Assembly: GCA_947371645.1 (NCBI GenBank)
Contig: CANBQJ010000045.1
Span: 1-20,665 of the forward strand
Length of the DNA: 20,665 nucleotides
Origin: Burkholderiales bacterium
GTDB lineage: Bacteria; Pseudomonadota; Gammaproteobacteria; Burkholderiales; Burkholderiaceae
Direction: 5' to 3'
The stretch's first letter is position 1. Each line of letters opens with the position of its first letter. The notes beneath the pieces are model-generated. The model searched no databases, was not told where the DNA came from, and saw only the letters and a program-made list of their open reading frames with translations. Of the stretch, positions 8,033 through 15,557 are shown piece by piece. The position numbers and the translations under genes were made by a program.

Positions 8033-9349
8033 ATGAGTGCCGCCTGCAGATCGGTGCTGTCCTTGGCGTGCGCCGCAGGGGCCACGCCGGGTGCGCACGC
8101 GGCGACCCTGGACGAATGGGTGCACAAGGCCTTGGCCAGAGACAGCCAGGTGCGTGCGGCACGCCAGGATGTCGAAGCCGCCAGGGCCAGGATGGACCAG
8201 GCCAATGCCACCTTGCTGCCGCAGGTGAACTTCACTGCCAACACCAACCGCACGCAGCAGCACCTGAGCTACGAAGGCGATGTGCTGCAAGACCGACGAG
8301 ACCGCTTCGGCACCTATGGCTACAACCTGCAGCTGACGCAGGCGCTTTACCGCCGAGATGACATGGCGCGCCGCGAGGCCGCCCGCATGGCGCTGGACCA
8401 ATTGGGCGCACAGGCACGATTTGCCGAGCAGGCGATGCAGGTGAGGGTGGTCCAGCCCTGGTACGAAGCCTGTCAGTACACGCACCTGGCGCGGGCCGCC
8501 GCGCTGGATGTGAGCCGCCAGCGTGCGCGCGGTGACGCGCTGGACAAGCGACTGGCCCAGGGCGACCTGGCCGCGCACGAGGCGTCACTGGCGCAGGCTG
8601 ACCTGGCGCTGGCGCAGGCCAAACTGCTTGAAGCCGAATCCGAGCGCAGCCAGCGCCTGTTTGCCCTGTCCGAGTTGGGCGGTGCGCCGCTGACCCTGCC
8701 AGACCTGTCATGCGAGCTGAAGGACGACGAAGACGCTGGACCTGAGCTGGATGCATGGCTTCAGGACACGCGCGACCACAGCCCTGAGCTGGAAGCCGCA
8801 CAGATGGCGGTCAAAGTGGCACAAGCCCAACTGCAGCAAGCCAGCGGCGCGCAGGGCCCGAGCCTGGATTTCGTTGCGAGCAACAGCGTGTCGCGGCAAG
8901 GCCCCACGGCATCCTTGAGTGTGGGCAGCAAGGCGCGCAGCGAAGCTTTTGGGCTGCAACTCACGGTGCCCATCTTTGCGGGTGGGGCCCTGAACGCCAG
9001 AGAGCGAGAAGCCCTTGCCCAGCTGGGCAAGGTCGAGGCGGACCTGGACACCTTGTTGCTGCGCTTGCGGCAAGACGTGTCCAGCAACTGGCACAGCCTG
9101 CAAATCGCCAAGGCCCACGGTGTGGCTGCGGCGCAGCGGGTGCAGGCCTTGCAGGCCCAGCAGGCCGCCATCGAACGGCGCGTGGCCCAAGGGCAGGCCG
9201 TGGATGCCGATGCCCAGCAAGCCAGGCAGGAACTGGCCGCCGCGCAGGCTGAGCGGGTGCGCCTTCAAGGACTGGTCATGCTGGCCAGGGTGAAGCTCTC
9301 AGCGCAGGCGGGGCTGCCCTGGCAGGATGAGCCCATCGCCAAGCCTTGA
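8033..9349 (+). CDS. TolC-family outer-membrane efflux/secretion protein
   Basis: A 438-residue TolC-like outer-membrane factor. The ATG at 8033 is preferred over the GTG-type start at 7982, which overlaps the adaptor gene, because GGAG lies six bases upstream and the protein then begins with a clean signal peptide (MSAACRSVLSLACAAG...AHA, cut after residue 23). The mature protein starts with the usual 'TLDEWVHKALARDSQVRAARQDVEAARAR' type helix (shown here only in part by function: long Ala/Gln/Arg helices in two repeats), with 'LPQVNFTANTNR' and 'LQLTVPIFAGGALNAREREAL' corresponding to the two barrel-strand regions of OEP repeats. Length is normal for the family. It forms an operon with the adaptor gene and would be the outer-membrane exit of the same machine. 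Confidence 0.9.
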   Translation: MSAACRSVLSLACAAGATPGAHAATLDEWVHKALARDSQVRAARQDVEAARARMDQANATLLPQVNFTANTNRTQQHLSYEGDVLQDRRDRFGTYGYNLQLTQALYRRDDMARREAARMALDQLGAQARFAEQAMQVRVVQPWYEACQYTHLARAAALDVSRQRARGDALDKRLAQGDLAAHEASLAQADLALAQAKLLEAESERSQRLFALSELGGAPLTLPDLSCELKDDEDAGPELDAWLQDTRDHSPELEAAQMAVKVAQAQLQQASGAQGPSLDFVASNSVSRQGPTASLSVGSKARSEAFGLQLTVPIFAGGALNAREREALAQLGKVEADLDTLLLRLRQDVSSNWHSLQIAKAHGVAAAQRVQALQAQQAAIERRVAQGQAVDADAQQARQELAAAQAERVRLQGLVMLARVKLSAQAGLPWQDEPIAKP

Positions 9350-9358
9350 CCAAGGCTT
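9341..9358. terminator. Short inverted repeat between convergent genes (weak terminator candidate)
   Basis: AAGCCTTG-ac-CAAGGCTT is a perfect 8-bp inverted repeat overlapping the tolC stop codon, followed by a GAGCTC-GAGCTC repeat at 9359-9370. It sits exactly where the tolC-like gene and the lipoprotein gene converge, 19 bases apart. There is no U-run and the 2-base loop must open, so its role as a terminator is uncertain. Confidence 0.35.
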
Positions 9359-9368
9359 GAGCTCGAGC

Positions 9369-11291
9369 TCAGGGGGCGACTTCAATGTGCCACAGGCCCG
9401 TGCCTTCGTCTGCAAACGTGGTGGCCCGCGCCGTCACGAACGCTTTGAACAGGCTGGCCGTGGCCGCCGGCACGCTGGCGGTGCGCACATCCAGCACCGA
9501 GGCCATGGCCGGGTCAGCACAGTGTGCGGACACCTTGCCGGGGCCTCGGGCGTTGACCTCGGCCACCATGAGCGCTTCCACGGCGGCTTGTTTGGCCAGG
9601 ACCTGAGCCACGCTCAAATCTTTGGCCTGCGTGGCAAAGACCTGGATCACCGCGTCGCCTTCGGCGCCATACACCGCTTGTTGCGCGCTGATGTTGTCGG
9701 CCATGGATGCCGTTGACCGCGTGAGGTTGAGGAACATCGCATGGGCCTGCTGGGCAGGCGTCAGCGCCGTTTGCGCCACGGCGATGTGGCCTGTGCCCGC
9801 CGTGCGTGCGGCTTCCTTGAGCAGGCTGCTCACCTTGCTGCCCAGCAGGCTGTCATCGGCGCTGGGGCCTGTGCTCAGCGTGACATCGGGCAGGGCGCTG
9901 ACCGCCGATTCACCGGAAGCGGCGATCAGGTGCGTGGCGCCAGCGGGCGCATTCAGGAGCGCGCTGCCATCGACGTGGAAGGTGTTCGTGGTGCCGGTGG
10001 CTGTTGTTGTCGGCAGGGTGAACGTGGCGATCGCCGCGCCTTGAATATCGGCGATGCTGGGCCCTGCAGCCCAATAGAGCTTCACGGCTTGATCCGCCGT
10101 CAGCGCTTGGCCTTGCAGCGACACGGCCAGCGACACGCCACCCAGGTTGGCATCCCATTGCAGCTGCGTCTGCAGCAGGCTGCTTTCTTCGTCGATGCGG
10201 TCGATGATGAGCTGCGAATCGAAAGCGCCGTCGTTGACGTTGGCCACCACAGCGTCCAGCTGAACCACTGCTCCTGGGGTCGTCAGCAGGCGCAGCGTGC
10301 GCCAGCCTGTGTTGCCCGCAGCGTCAAATGCCGCTTGCCCCAGGCCATTCATGGTGTTGGTGTCCACAGCGGTGCCCTGGGCGCTGCGCAGTTGAACGCT
10401 GTAGTAGTCGCTGTACGGCGAGCCGAAATGCCCTGCGACCCACTCGGCCGTGGCGAAGCGGTAGCGCACGGTCACCGCCTGCGTGCCAGCCGACGTGGTG
10501 AACGTTCGGCTGCCGCGTTGTGCGGTGGTGCCCGAGGTGGCCACGGTGAAGCCCTGCGTGGGCTTGGCGCCTGCCGACGCACCCATGGGCTGCAACGTGA
10601 CCACGATCTGGCCCTTGACGTTGTTTTTCAGGTTGTTGGCCACATCACCCGCCACGCCCAGCAGGTTGCCGGCTGCGCGGGCTTCCACGAGCACGGTGCG
10701 CGAGGGCAGGTGCTGGAACACGGCCGTGCCCGTGTTGGTGGTCTGGCTCACACGCACATCCGGCGCATCGGCCAGTGACACGGTGACGTCTGCGTTGGGC
10801 ACCGCGACGCCTGCGGCATCCTGCACCAGCACGGTGACGGTGTTGGCGCCTGTTCTCAGGCGCTTGTGCACGTGGATGAGTCGGCCCAGGCTGTCGCTGC
10901 CACTGAAGACCAGATCGCTCAAGCCCGTGCTCAGCGCGTTGCTGAAGTTCACGGCGGCCTGGACCTGTGTGGCGCTGACCACGAAGGCACCCTCTGGGAT
11001 CAGGTCGCCATCGGCGGTCAAGACGACATCAGACGGCGACGTGCCAAAGGCCCCGGATGGCAGGCCCAAGAGCAAAGAGGCCGTCTGGTCGTTGAGCGCG
11101 GCCTCCGAGACGCCAGACACGGTGAGGTCGGCATCGGCCAGCGGGTGCGCCAGGGGGTTGTCGGCCTGCGCGGTTGGCGTGGCCCCCGCACTGGGTGTGG
11201 GCGTGCCGCCCCCGCCCCCGCCGCCGCATGCAGCCAGCGTGAGGGCCAGCAGCATCGACATTGCCACCTGATTGAAACCGCGCGTGACCAT
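9369..11291 (-). CDS. Large lipoprotein with Ig-like/carboxypeptidase-regulatory-like region, function unknown
   Basis: A 640-residue protein starting at the ATG at 11291, with AGGGGG just upstream. Residues 1-22 form a lipoprotein signal (MVTRGFNQVAMSMLLALTLAAC) with lipobox LAAC; Cys22 is followed by seven Gly and a Pro/Thr-rich tether. Residues about 130-200 resemble an Ig-like or carboxypeptidase-regulatory-like domain (GANTVTVLVQDAAGVAVPNADVTV). The region around residues 270-360 (YRFATAEWVAGHFGSPYSDYY) reads like a jelly-roll 'choice-of-anchor' domain. The C-terminal third is helical with a conserved-looking end (AHCADPAMASVLDV...). No catalytic motif was recognised. It converges on the tolC-like gene, and like the giant protein it is cell-envelope material with Ig-like character, so a shared role at the surface is possible but unproven. 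Confidence 0.8.
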   Translation of the reverse strand: MVTRGFNQVAMSMLLALTLAACGGGGGGGTPTPSAGATPTAQADNPLAHPLADADLTVSGVSEAALNDQTASLLLGLPSGAFGTSPSDVVLTADGDLIPEGAFVVSATQVQAAVNFSNALSTGLSDLVFSGSDSLGRLIHVHKRLRTGANTVTVLVQDAAGVAVPNADVTVSLADAPDVRVSQTTNTGTAVFQHLPSRTVLVEARAAGNLLGVAGDVANNLKNNVKGQIVVTLQPMGASAGAKPTQGFTVATSGTTAQRGSRTFTTSAGTQAVTVRYRFATAEWVAGHFGSPYSDYYSVQLRSAQGTAVDTNTMNGLGQAAFDAAGNTGWRTLRLLTTPGAVVQLDAVVANVNDGAFDSQLIIDRIDEESSLLQTQLQWDANLGGVSLAVSLQGQALTADQAVKLYWAAGPSIADIQGAAIATFTLPTTTATGTTNTFHVDGSALLNAPAGATHLIAASGESAVSALPDVTLSTGPSADDSLLGSKVSSLLKEAARTAGTGHIAVAQTALTPAQQAHAMFLNLTRSTASMADNISAQQAVYGAEGDAVIQVFATQAKDLSVAQVLAKQAAVEALMVAEVNARGPGKVSAHCADPAMASVLDVRTASVPAATASLFKAFVTARATTFADEGTGLWHIEVAP

Positions 11292-11506
11292 GGATCCCCC
11301 TGTGTGCGCTTCCGAGCCTGAACGCTGAAGCTAACACCTGGGTGTCATTTCACCCATCCCTTGGGTTAGGTGTGGCGGTGGTGCACCGAGGGCTTCCCGG
11401 GCTGCATCTGCCGCAGCATGAAAATTGCCCGACCGATTCAGCTGGGCTTTGGCCCCTGAGCTTGGCCAACGTGGTTCGCGTGTCCGGGCGCTTGCGCCTG
11501 GCCTGA
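11292..11506. promoter_or_regulatory. Intergenic region upstream of the lipoprotein gene
   Basis: These 215 bases lie between two minus-strand genes. A GC-rich inverted repeat GGCGC-tt-GCGCC at 11487-11498, just after the 73-codon gene, could end that transcript but has no T-run. Nearer the lipoprotein start are two symmetric elements, ACACC-tg-GGTGT (11334-11345) and ACCCA-tccct-TGGGT (11352-11366), which could be regulator sites. No clear -35/-10 pair was found. Confidence 0.3.
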
Positions 11507-11728
11507 TCAGTCCAGCAGCACCAGGTGCCCATGGTCCTGGGCATCCTTGATGGCTTCAAGCGGCAGTGCCACAGAGCGCTGGCCTTGCGCGCCCCAGATG
11601 ACGTCGATCAAACGCCCGCTCAACATTTCCAACAGGCACGGGCCCATCGGGATGTGCTGCTTTCGGCCACTGCCGGAACGGTAGGCGACAGGCCCTGTGA
11701 TGCGGGCGCGGTGCGTCGTGATGTCCAT
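11507..11728 (-). CDS. Small hypothetical protein downstream of the BON gene
   Basis: A 73-residue ORF starting at the ATG at 11728, with GGGGACGG a few bases upstream. The sequence (…GRKQHIPMGPCLLEMLSGR…IDVIWGA…) has the mixed, non-repetitive composition of a real protein and none of the Arg/Pro bias of the antisense shadows around it. Its start lies 30 bases after the BON-protein stop on the same strand, so the two are probably co-transcribed. It has no signal peptide or membrane segment. Short beta-rich proteins of this look occur beside BON genes in related bacteria, from memory. Function unknown. Confidence 0.7.
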   Translation of the reverse strand: MDITTHRARITGPVAYRSGSGRKQHIPMGPCLLEMLSGRLIDVIWGAQGQRSVALPLEAIKDAQDHGHLVLLD

Positions 11729-11758
11729 GATCCGTCCCCGTGGGCTGGGTGCGCCTGG

Positions 11759-12412
11759 TCAGCTGATCAGGTTCATCTTGTCCACGACCTTGCGAACGCC
11801 GGAACTGCCCCAGGCGGATCGTCTGGCCAGGTCTCGCTCGGCCCAGCTGTGCACGGTCCCGCTCAGCGTCACGTCGGCGCCTTGCACGGCCACAGCGATG
11901 GCCTTGGTGTCGGCACGGGCACGCCGCTGTAGCGCCGCCTCGATGTCGGATTTGACGACGCTGGCCGTCAGCGAGGGCTGGATGGCGATCTGGTTGTTGA
12001 CGCCAATGACGCCCATGAGCTTGCGCACACTGTCGCCCGCAGCCTGTCGCTGGTATTGCCACTCCACGTTGCCGCTCAGGGTCAGCCAACCGCCTTCGAC
12101 CATCACATTGACGGCATCGGCTGGCAATGAGCTTGTCCAGCTGAGGATGTCCCTGGCCGATTCGGCGATGTCGGCGTCGCTGCGCTTGCCCAGCCCGGTC
12201 AACCGGACCTTCATGTCGATGGCCACGGCCTTGACGCCCCTGACACGTTGGGCCGCTTGCTCTGCGTTCATTTTCTCGGCGTGGGTGCTGACCGCCCCAG
12301 CCAGCGTCACGACACCGTCCTTGACCGCGACGCCAATTTGCGCCGCATGCACAGCCGGCTCCCACTTCAGTTCGGCCAGGACGTCTTGCTGCAACTGAGA
12401 GTCGGTCTTCAT
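11759..12412 (-). CDS. Three-BON-domain protein (OsmY-like architecture, cytoplasmic form)
   Basis: A 217-residue protein made almost entirely of three BON domains (about 3-70, 76-145 and 153-217). Each shows the family pattern of an amphipathic helix, 'V.V.dG.VTL.G.V', a second helix and a 'V..V.N.i' strand; for example KDGVVTLAGAVSTHAEK and EGGWLTLSGNVEWQYQR. The ATG at 12412 is chosen because the residues upstream of it (from 12544) are out of character and BON proteins of this type start with MKTDSQLQQDVL. Unlike OsmY there is no signal peptide, so it probably acts in the cytoplasm or is exported by other means. BON domains bind phospholipids or peptidoglycan and are linked to osmotic and envelope stress. 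It is followed by the 73-residue gene and is divergent from the transaldolase group. Confidence 0.87.
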   Translation of the reverse strand: MKTDSQLQQDVLAELKWEPAVHAAQIGVAVKDGVVTLAGAVSTHAEKMNAEQAAQRVRGVKAVAIDMKVRLTGLGKRSDADIAESARDILSWTSSLPADAVNVMVEGGWLTLSGNVEWQYQRQAAGDSVRKLMGVIGVNNQIAIQPSLTASVVKSDIEAALQRRARADTKAIAVAVQGADVTLSGTVHSWAERDLARRSAWGSSGVRKVVDKMNLIS

Positions 12413-12615
12413 GATGGTGTGTCCAGCCCGTTGAGGAAGCTGGAGCCTGGGCCTTGCAAATTGGCTGGTCTGTGCGACTGCGAACGAAGCATCAAGTGGT
12501 GTGGGTGTGGCAACGAACAGAGGGCACAGGCCGGCGGCTGCCACACTGCCGCATCAGCCTTTTACCTTCTGCAGGACCGACGCCATGATTTCATTCCAAA
12601 CTCGCCGGTGGCTGC

Positions 12616-12975
12616 ATGAGCGCCGCTGACCGGCCCAAGCCGGAAAGAAGCCTGGTGAGCACGTTCGCGGTCTCGAAGGTGAAGCTGGACGCAGGAGGGC
12701 GCATCACGGCCGTGCGCTGGGGCAGGGTGGACACGCGCAAGAACGCCTGGGCAAGCCCCGAGGTCGTGGTGCCCGTCGCCGAGGCCGTGGATGCACTGTG
12801 TGCGGGTGACCAGGTGTTTGCGCTGTTCCCGTCCACCCACGGGCACCTGCCCGACCGACAGTTCGTGGTGGCCGACTACGACGGGGGTCTGAAGACCATC
12901 GTTCTGGCTGGGCCGACGTCCTGGGAGCGCGAGGTCCACGACATGGACAGGCTGGACCCGCAGATGCAACGGTGA
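12616..12975 (+). CDS. Hypothetical 119-residue protein preceding transaldolase
   Basis: Starts at the ATG at 12616; only a weak GGTGG is seen upstream. The protein (…STFAVSKVKLDAGGRITAVRWGRVDTRKN… and …DQVFALFPSTHGHLPDRQFVV…) looks like a compact beta-rich domain, without signal peptide or membrane segment. The segment DRQFVVADYDGG…TIVLAGPTSWEREVHDMDRL reads as a conserved ending; similar proteins beside BON and stress genes in Burkholderiales are recalled, but no named family is known to me. Its stop is 44 bases before the transaldolase start, consistent with one operon. Confidence 0.75.
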   Translation: MSAADRPKPERSLVSTFAVSKVKLDAGGRITAVRWGRVDTRKNAWASPEVVVPVAEAVDALCAGDQVFALFPSTHGHLPDRQFVVADYDGGLKTIVLAGPTSWEREVHDMDRLDPQMQR

Positions 12976-13019
12976 ACCGGCAGCCCGGTTTTGAGCGCGC
13001 TTGGCCACAGGACTTCCAC

Positions 13020-14117
13020 ATGAACAACCCGACCCGCCAACTCCATGACATGGGGCAGAGGCTCTGGCTGGACAACATCAGCCGGCCCTTGCTGCAAAGT
13101 GGCACGCTGGCGCGCTACATCGCCGACCTGTCCATCACGGGGCTGACCTCCAACCCGACGATCTTTGAGCAAGCCCTTGGCGGCGACGCCTATGACGACC
13201 AGATCCATCTGCTGGAGGCCCAAGGCGTGACCGGTGAGGACATGTTCTTTGCGTTGGCGCTGCAAGACCTGAGGCAGGCGGCCGAGCTGTTTCAGCCTGC
13301 ATTTGAAGCCAGTGGTGGCAACGACGGCTGGGTGTCCCTGGAGGTGTCGCCGCTGCTGGCCGACAACACGGCACACACCATCCAGGCCGCCTCCCGGCTG
13401 CACAGGTTGGCAGACCGAGCCAATCTGTTCATCAAGGTGCCTGGCACGGCAGAAGGCATCCGCGCCGTTGAAGAGCTCATCTTCGATGGTGTGCCAGTCA
13501 ACGTGACGCTGCTGTTTTCACCCGCGCACTATATGGCCGCGGCCGGCGCCTACATGCGTGGCATCGAGCGGCGCCTGTTGGAAGGGCTCGACCCCAAGGT
13601 CTCGTCGGTGGCCTCGCTGTTCGTCAGCCGATGGGACGTGGCCGTCCAGGACGACATCGCGCCGCCCTTCCACAACCGCTTGGGCATCGCGATGGCCATG
13701 CAGACCTATCGTGCGCACCGCGAATTGCTCGCGTCAGACCGATGGCAGGGGCTGGCCGCAGCCGGCGCCCGCCCACAAGGCCTGCTGTGGGCCAGCACCG
13801 CGACCAAGGATGCCCAGGCGCCGGACACCTTGTACGTTCAGGCGCTGGCGGCACCGCACACCATCAACACCATGCCGGAGCCCACCTTGCTGGCCTTTGC
13901 CGACCATGGTCAGCTGGGCACGGCCATGCCCGTCGACGGCGGCTTCGCAGATGCCGTGCTGGAGGAATTCAGGCGCGAGGGTGTCGATGAGCTGAGGCTG
14001 GCCGATCGCCTGCAGCGCGCAGGGGTCGATGCCTTTGCGCAGTCCTGGCACGAGATGCTGTCCCGGATCGGCGAGAAGTGCCTGCTGGTCGCGTGTGGCA
14101 ACGAACAGACCCGGTAA
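13020..14117 (+). CDS. tal: Transaldolase
   Basis: A 365-residue transaldolase, the cytoplasmic pentose-phosphate enzyme that transfers dihydroxyacetone between sugar phosphates. Visible motifs: LSITGLTSNPTIFEQAL (residues 38-53), the family's N-terminal signature; WVSLEVSPLLADNT (104-117); and NLFIKVPGTAEG (135-146), where K139 is the Schiff-base lysine. The length and the C-terminal 'PHTINTMPEPTLLAFADHG' segment fit the long (tal type 2, about 370-residue) form often fused to or paired with glucose-6-phosphate isomerase. The ATG at 13020 has AGGA about eight bases upstream and begins at the expected place; the GTG at 12972 overlapping the previous gene adds 16 non-homologous-looking residues. 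Its placement with BON and PRC-barrel genes suggests a stress-expressed second transaldolase. Confidence 0.95.
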   Translation: MNNPTRQLHDMGQRLWLDNISRPLLQSGTLARYIADLSITGLTSNPTIFEQALGGDAYDDQIHLLEAQGVTGEDMFFALALQDLRQAAELFQPAFEASGGNDGWVSLEVSPLLADNTAHTIQAASRLHRLADRANLFIKVPGTAEGIRAVEELIFDGVPVNVTLLFSPAHYMAAAGAYMRGIERRLLEGLDPKVSSVASLFVSRWDVAVQDDIAPPFHNRLGIAMAMQTYRAHRELLASDRWQGLAAAGARPQGLLWASTATKDAQAPDTLYVQALAAPHTINTMPEPTLLAFADHGQLGTAMPVDGGFADAVLEEFRREGVDELRLADRLQRAGVDAFAQSWHEMLSRIGEKCLLVACGNEQTR

Positions 14118-14195
14118 GGGGGCGGGAAGACAGTGCGTGGACGGCCACACGATCAGGCCGATGACGTCACCCCGCACCCTGAAAGGAGCCGCACC

Positions 14196-15020
14196 ATGTT
14201 GCGCAGCACGGAAGACCTGGAGCACTTCACCATCGGCGCGACCGATGGCCAGATCGGGCACCTGAAAGACCTCTACTTTGATGACGATGCCTGGGTGATC
14301 CGCTACTTCGTGGTCGACACCGGGACCTGGCTGACCAGCCGCGACGTGCTGATCTCTCCCATCTCTGTACAGGGTGCGGACGGGCAGGACAAGAAGTTGT
14401 CGGTGGACATCACCACCGAGCAGGTCAGGAACAGCCCGAACATCGACACCGAGCAACCGGTGTCGCGTCAGAACGAAGAGCAATACCTGGGCTACTACGG
14501 CTACCCGTTTTACTGGGGAGGGGTGGGCATGTGGGGCAGCGGCTTGTACCCTTACAACCTGGACCCGGGCTACACCGGGCAGCGGGTGGAGCGGGCGCAA
14601 AGAGAGCAAGACGAGGAAGCCGCCTTGTACGCGGAGCGCGTTCGCCATCGCAACGACGACCCCCACCTGCGCAGTTGCGATGCAGTCGTGGGCTATCACC
14701 TGCAGGCGACAGACGGCGACATCGGGCACGTCGCGGGTTTTCTCATCGACGACGAGACCTGGGCGATCCGCTACCTCATCGTCGACACCAGCAACTGGTG
14801 GGTGGGTCACAAGGTGCTGGTGGCGCCGGAGTGGATCACGGGCGTGCATTGGTCCAGCGAGACCGTGTCGGTCGACCTGGCACGCGAGTTGGTGAAGTCT
14901 GCGCCGGCCTATGACCCCGACATCGCCTGGCGCCCGGCGCTGGACCGGGCCTTGTACCAGCACCATGGCCGAGCTGGGCACGGGGCTGGCAAAGTGGCAT
15001 CGCTGGCCCTGGAGCGTTGA
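14196..15020 (+). CDS. Double PRC-barrel domain protein
   Basis: A 274-residue soluble protein. The ATG at 14196 has a strong AGGAG seven bases upstream. Two PRC-barrel-like repeats are evident: residues about 8-75 (EHFTIGATDGQIGHLKDLYF…WVIRYFVVDTGTWL…RDVLISP) and about 160-235 (VVGYHLQATDGDIGHVAGFL…WAIRYLIVDTSNWW…KVLVAP). Between them is a Tyr/Gly/Pro-rich segment (about 97-125) and a charged helix. PRC barrels occur in photosynthetic reaction-centre H subunits and in RimM; free-standing double forms are common in stress gene clusters. It starts 78 bases after the transaldolase stop, likely in the same transcript. Molecular function unknown. Confidence 0.88.
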   Translation: MLRSTEDLEHFTIGATDGQIGHLKDLYFDDDAWVIRYFVVDTGTWLTSRDVLISPISVQGADGQDKKLSVDITTEQVRNSPNIDTEQPVSRQNEEQYLGYYGYPFYWGGVGMWGSGLYPYNLDPGYTGQRVERAQREQDEEAALYAERVRHRNDDPHLRSCDAVVGYHLQATDGDIGHVAGFLIDDETWAIRYLIVDTSNWWVGHKVLVAPEWITGVHWSSETVSVDLARELVKSAPAYDPDIAWRPALDRALYQHHGRAGHGAGKVASLALER

Positions 15021-15557
15021 ATGCCCTCACCATGCACGTGCCCCCAAGCAGTCGTGACGTGGGCATGCTGGCCGAGCAGGCGCGAAGCCAGAAGGGTGAC
15101 GGTGCCGTGTGCACATCACGGCCGGGTTGCGGTGCGTAGTCCTTGCCAAGTGCGCCCCAGCCTGGCCATGCCAGCAGTTGGGCTTGGAGCCGTTCATGGC
15201 AACCGAACATCCGTAGAACCCAGACGCCGATAGGTGCCGAGCGTCAGGTTCGCATCGAGCAGCGGCAGTTTCCGCTCCAGCGTGGCATGGCGCGCGCTCG
15301 TCGCTGCTTTCAAACGGGGCACCATCTTGGTGGACGAAAGTTGAAGCTGAAGCTTGGCATTGAATGCCACACCGGTCGAGGACGGCCGTCTGGCTGGCCC
15401 TTGTGTGTGCCAGCGAACAGACGGGTTGATGGTGGCGAACTAGGGTAGGGGCCGCAGTTTTTTGCCTTGTCGGCCCATTGCGGGTGTCATGCCGGACCGG
15501 CTGTTCGCGGCCTCAAAGCCTGGCACGACGCCATCCATCAACAAGTTGCAAAGCCAC
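15021..15557. other. Gene-poor interval between PRC-barrel and phytochrome genes
   Basis: Apart from the heme oxygenase stub, this 537-base interval shows no convincing gene in any frame. Bases 15021-15193 are where the rest of the oxygenase gene would have been; no recognisable C-terminal oxygenase sequence was found there. Bases 15326-15557 are the probable 5' region of the phytochrome gene and contain a palindrome GGCATT-g-AATGCC (15356-15368) that could be an operator. Confidence 0.5.
15194..15325 (-). pseudogene. N-terminal stub of biliverdin-producing heme oxygenase (bphO-like)
   Basis: A 43-codon reverse-strand reading begins at the ATG at 15325. Its segment LKAATSARHATLERKLPLLD and following LTLGTYRRL match the start of bacterial heme oxygenases (pattern LK.AT...H..LE..LPLLD..LTL..YRRL), including the position of the heme-ligating His (His13). 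Just after YRRL the homology stops and a TGA follows at 15194-15196; a neighbouring frame continues 'GFYGC', resembling the next family motif (FYGFY), so a small deletion/frameshift is likely. Heme oxygenase makes biliverdin, the phytochrome chromophore, and its gene is a usual neighbour of bphP. A complete enzyme would need about 190-210 residues, so this is a non-functional remnant. Confidence 0.6.

Noticed and set aside
9741..11271. Plus-strand frames of 345 and 262 codons opposite the lipoprotein gene
   Set aside because: The minus strand has a clear lipoprotein signal and domain-like sequence; the plus frames have neither signal nor motif.
13734..14981. 415-codon minus-strand frame across transaldolase and PRC-barrel genes
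   Set aside because: It spans two well-supported plus-strand genes and the space between them, and shows only antisense composition.
15032..15139. 35-codon plus-strand reading starting MHVPPSSRDVGMLAEQ
   Set aside because: Composition is plausible for a few codons only, with no ribosome site and no known match; too short to support.
15021..15233. 70-codon plus-strand frame after the PRC-barrel gene
   Set aside because: Cys/Arg/Pro-rich, no ribosome site, overlaps the heme oxygenase stub; no sign of being coding.
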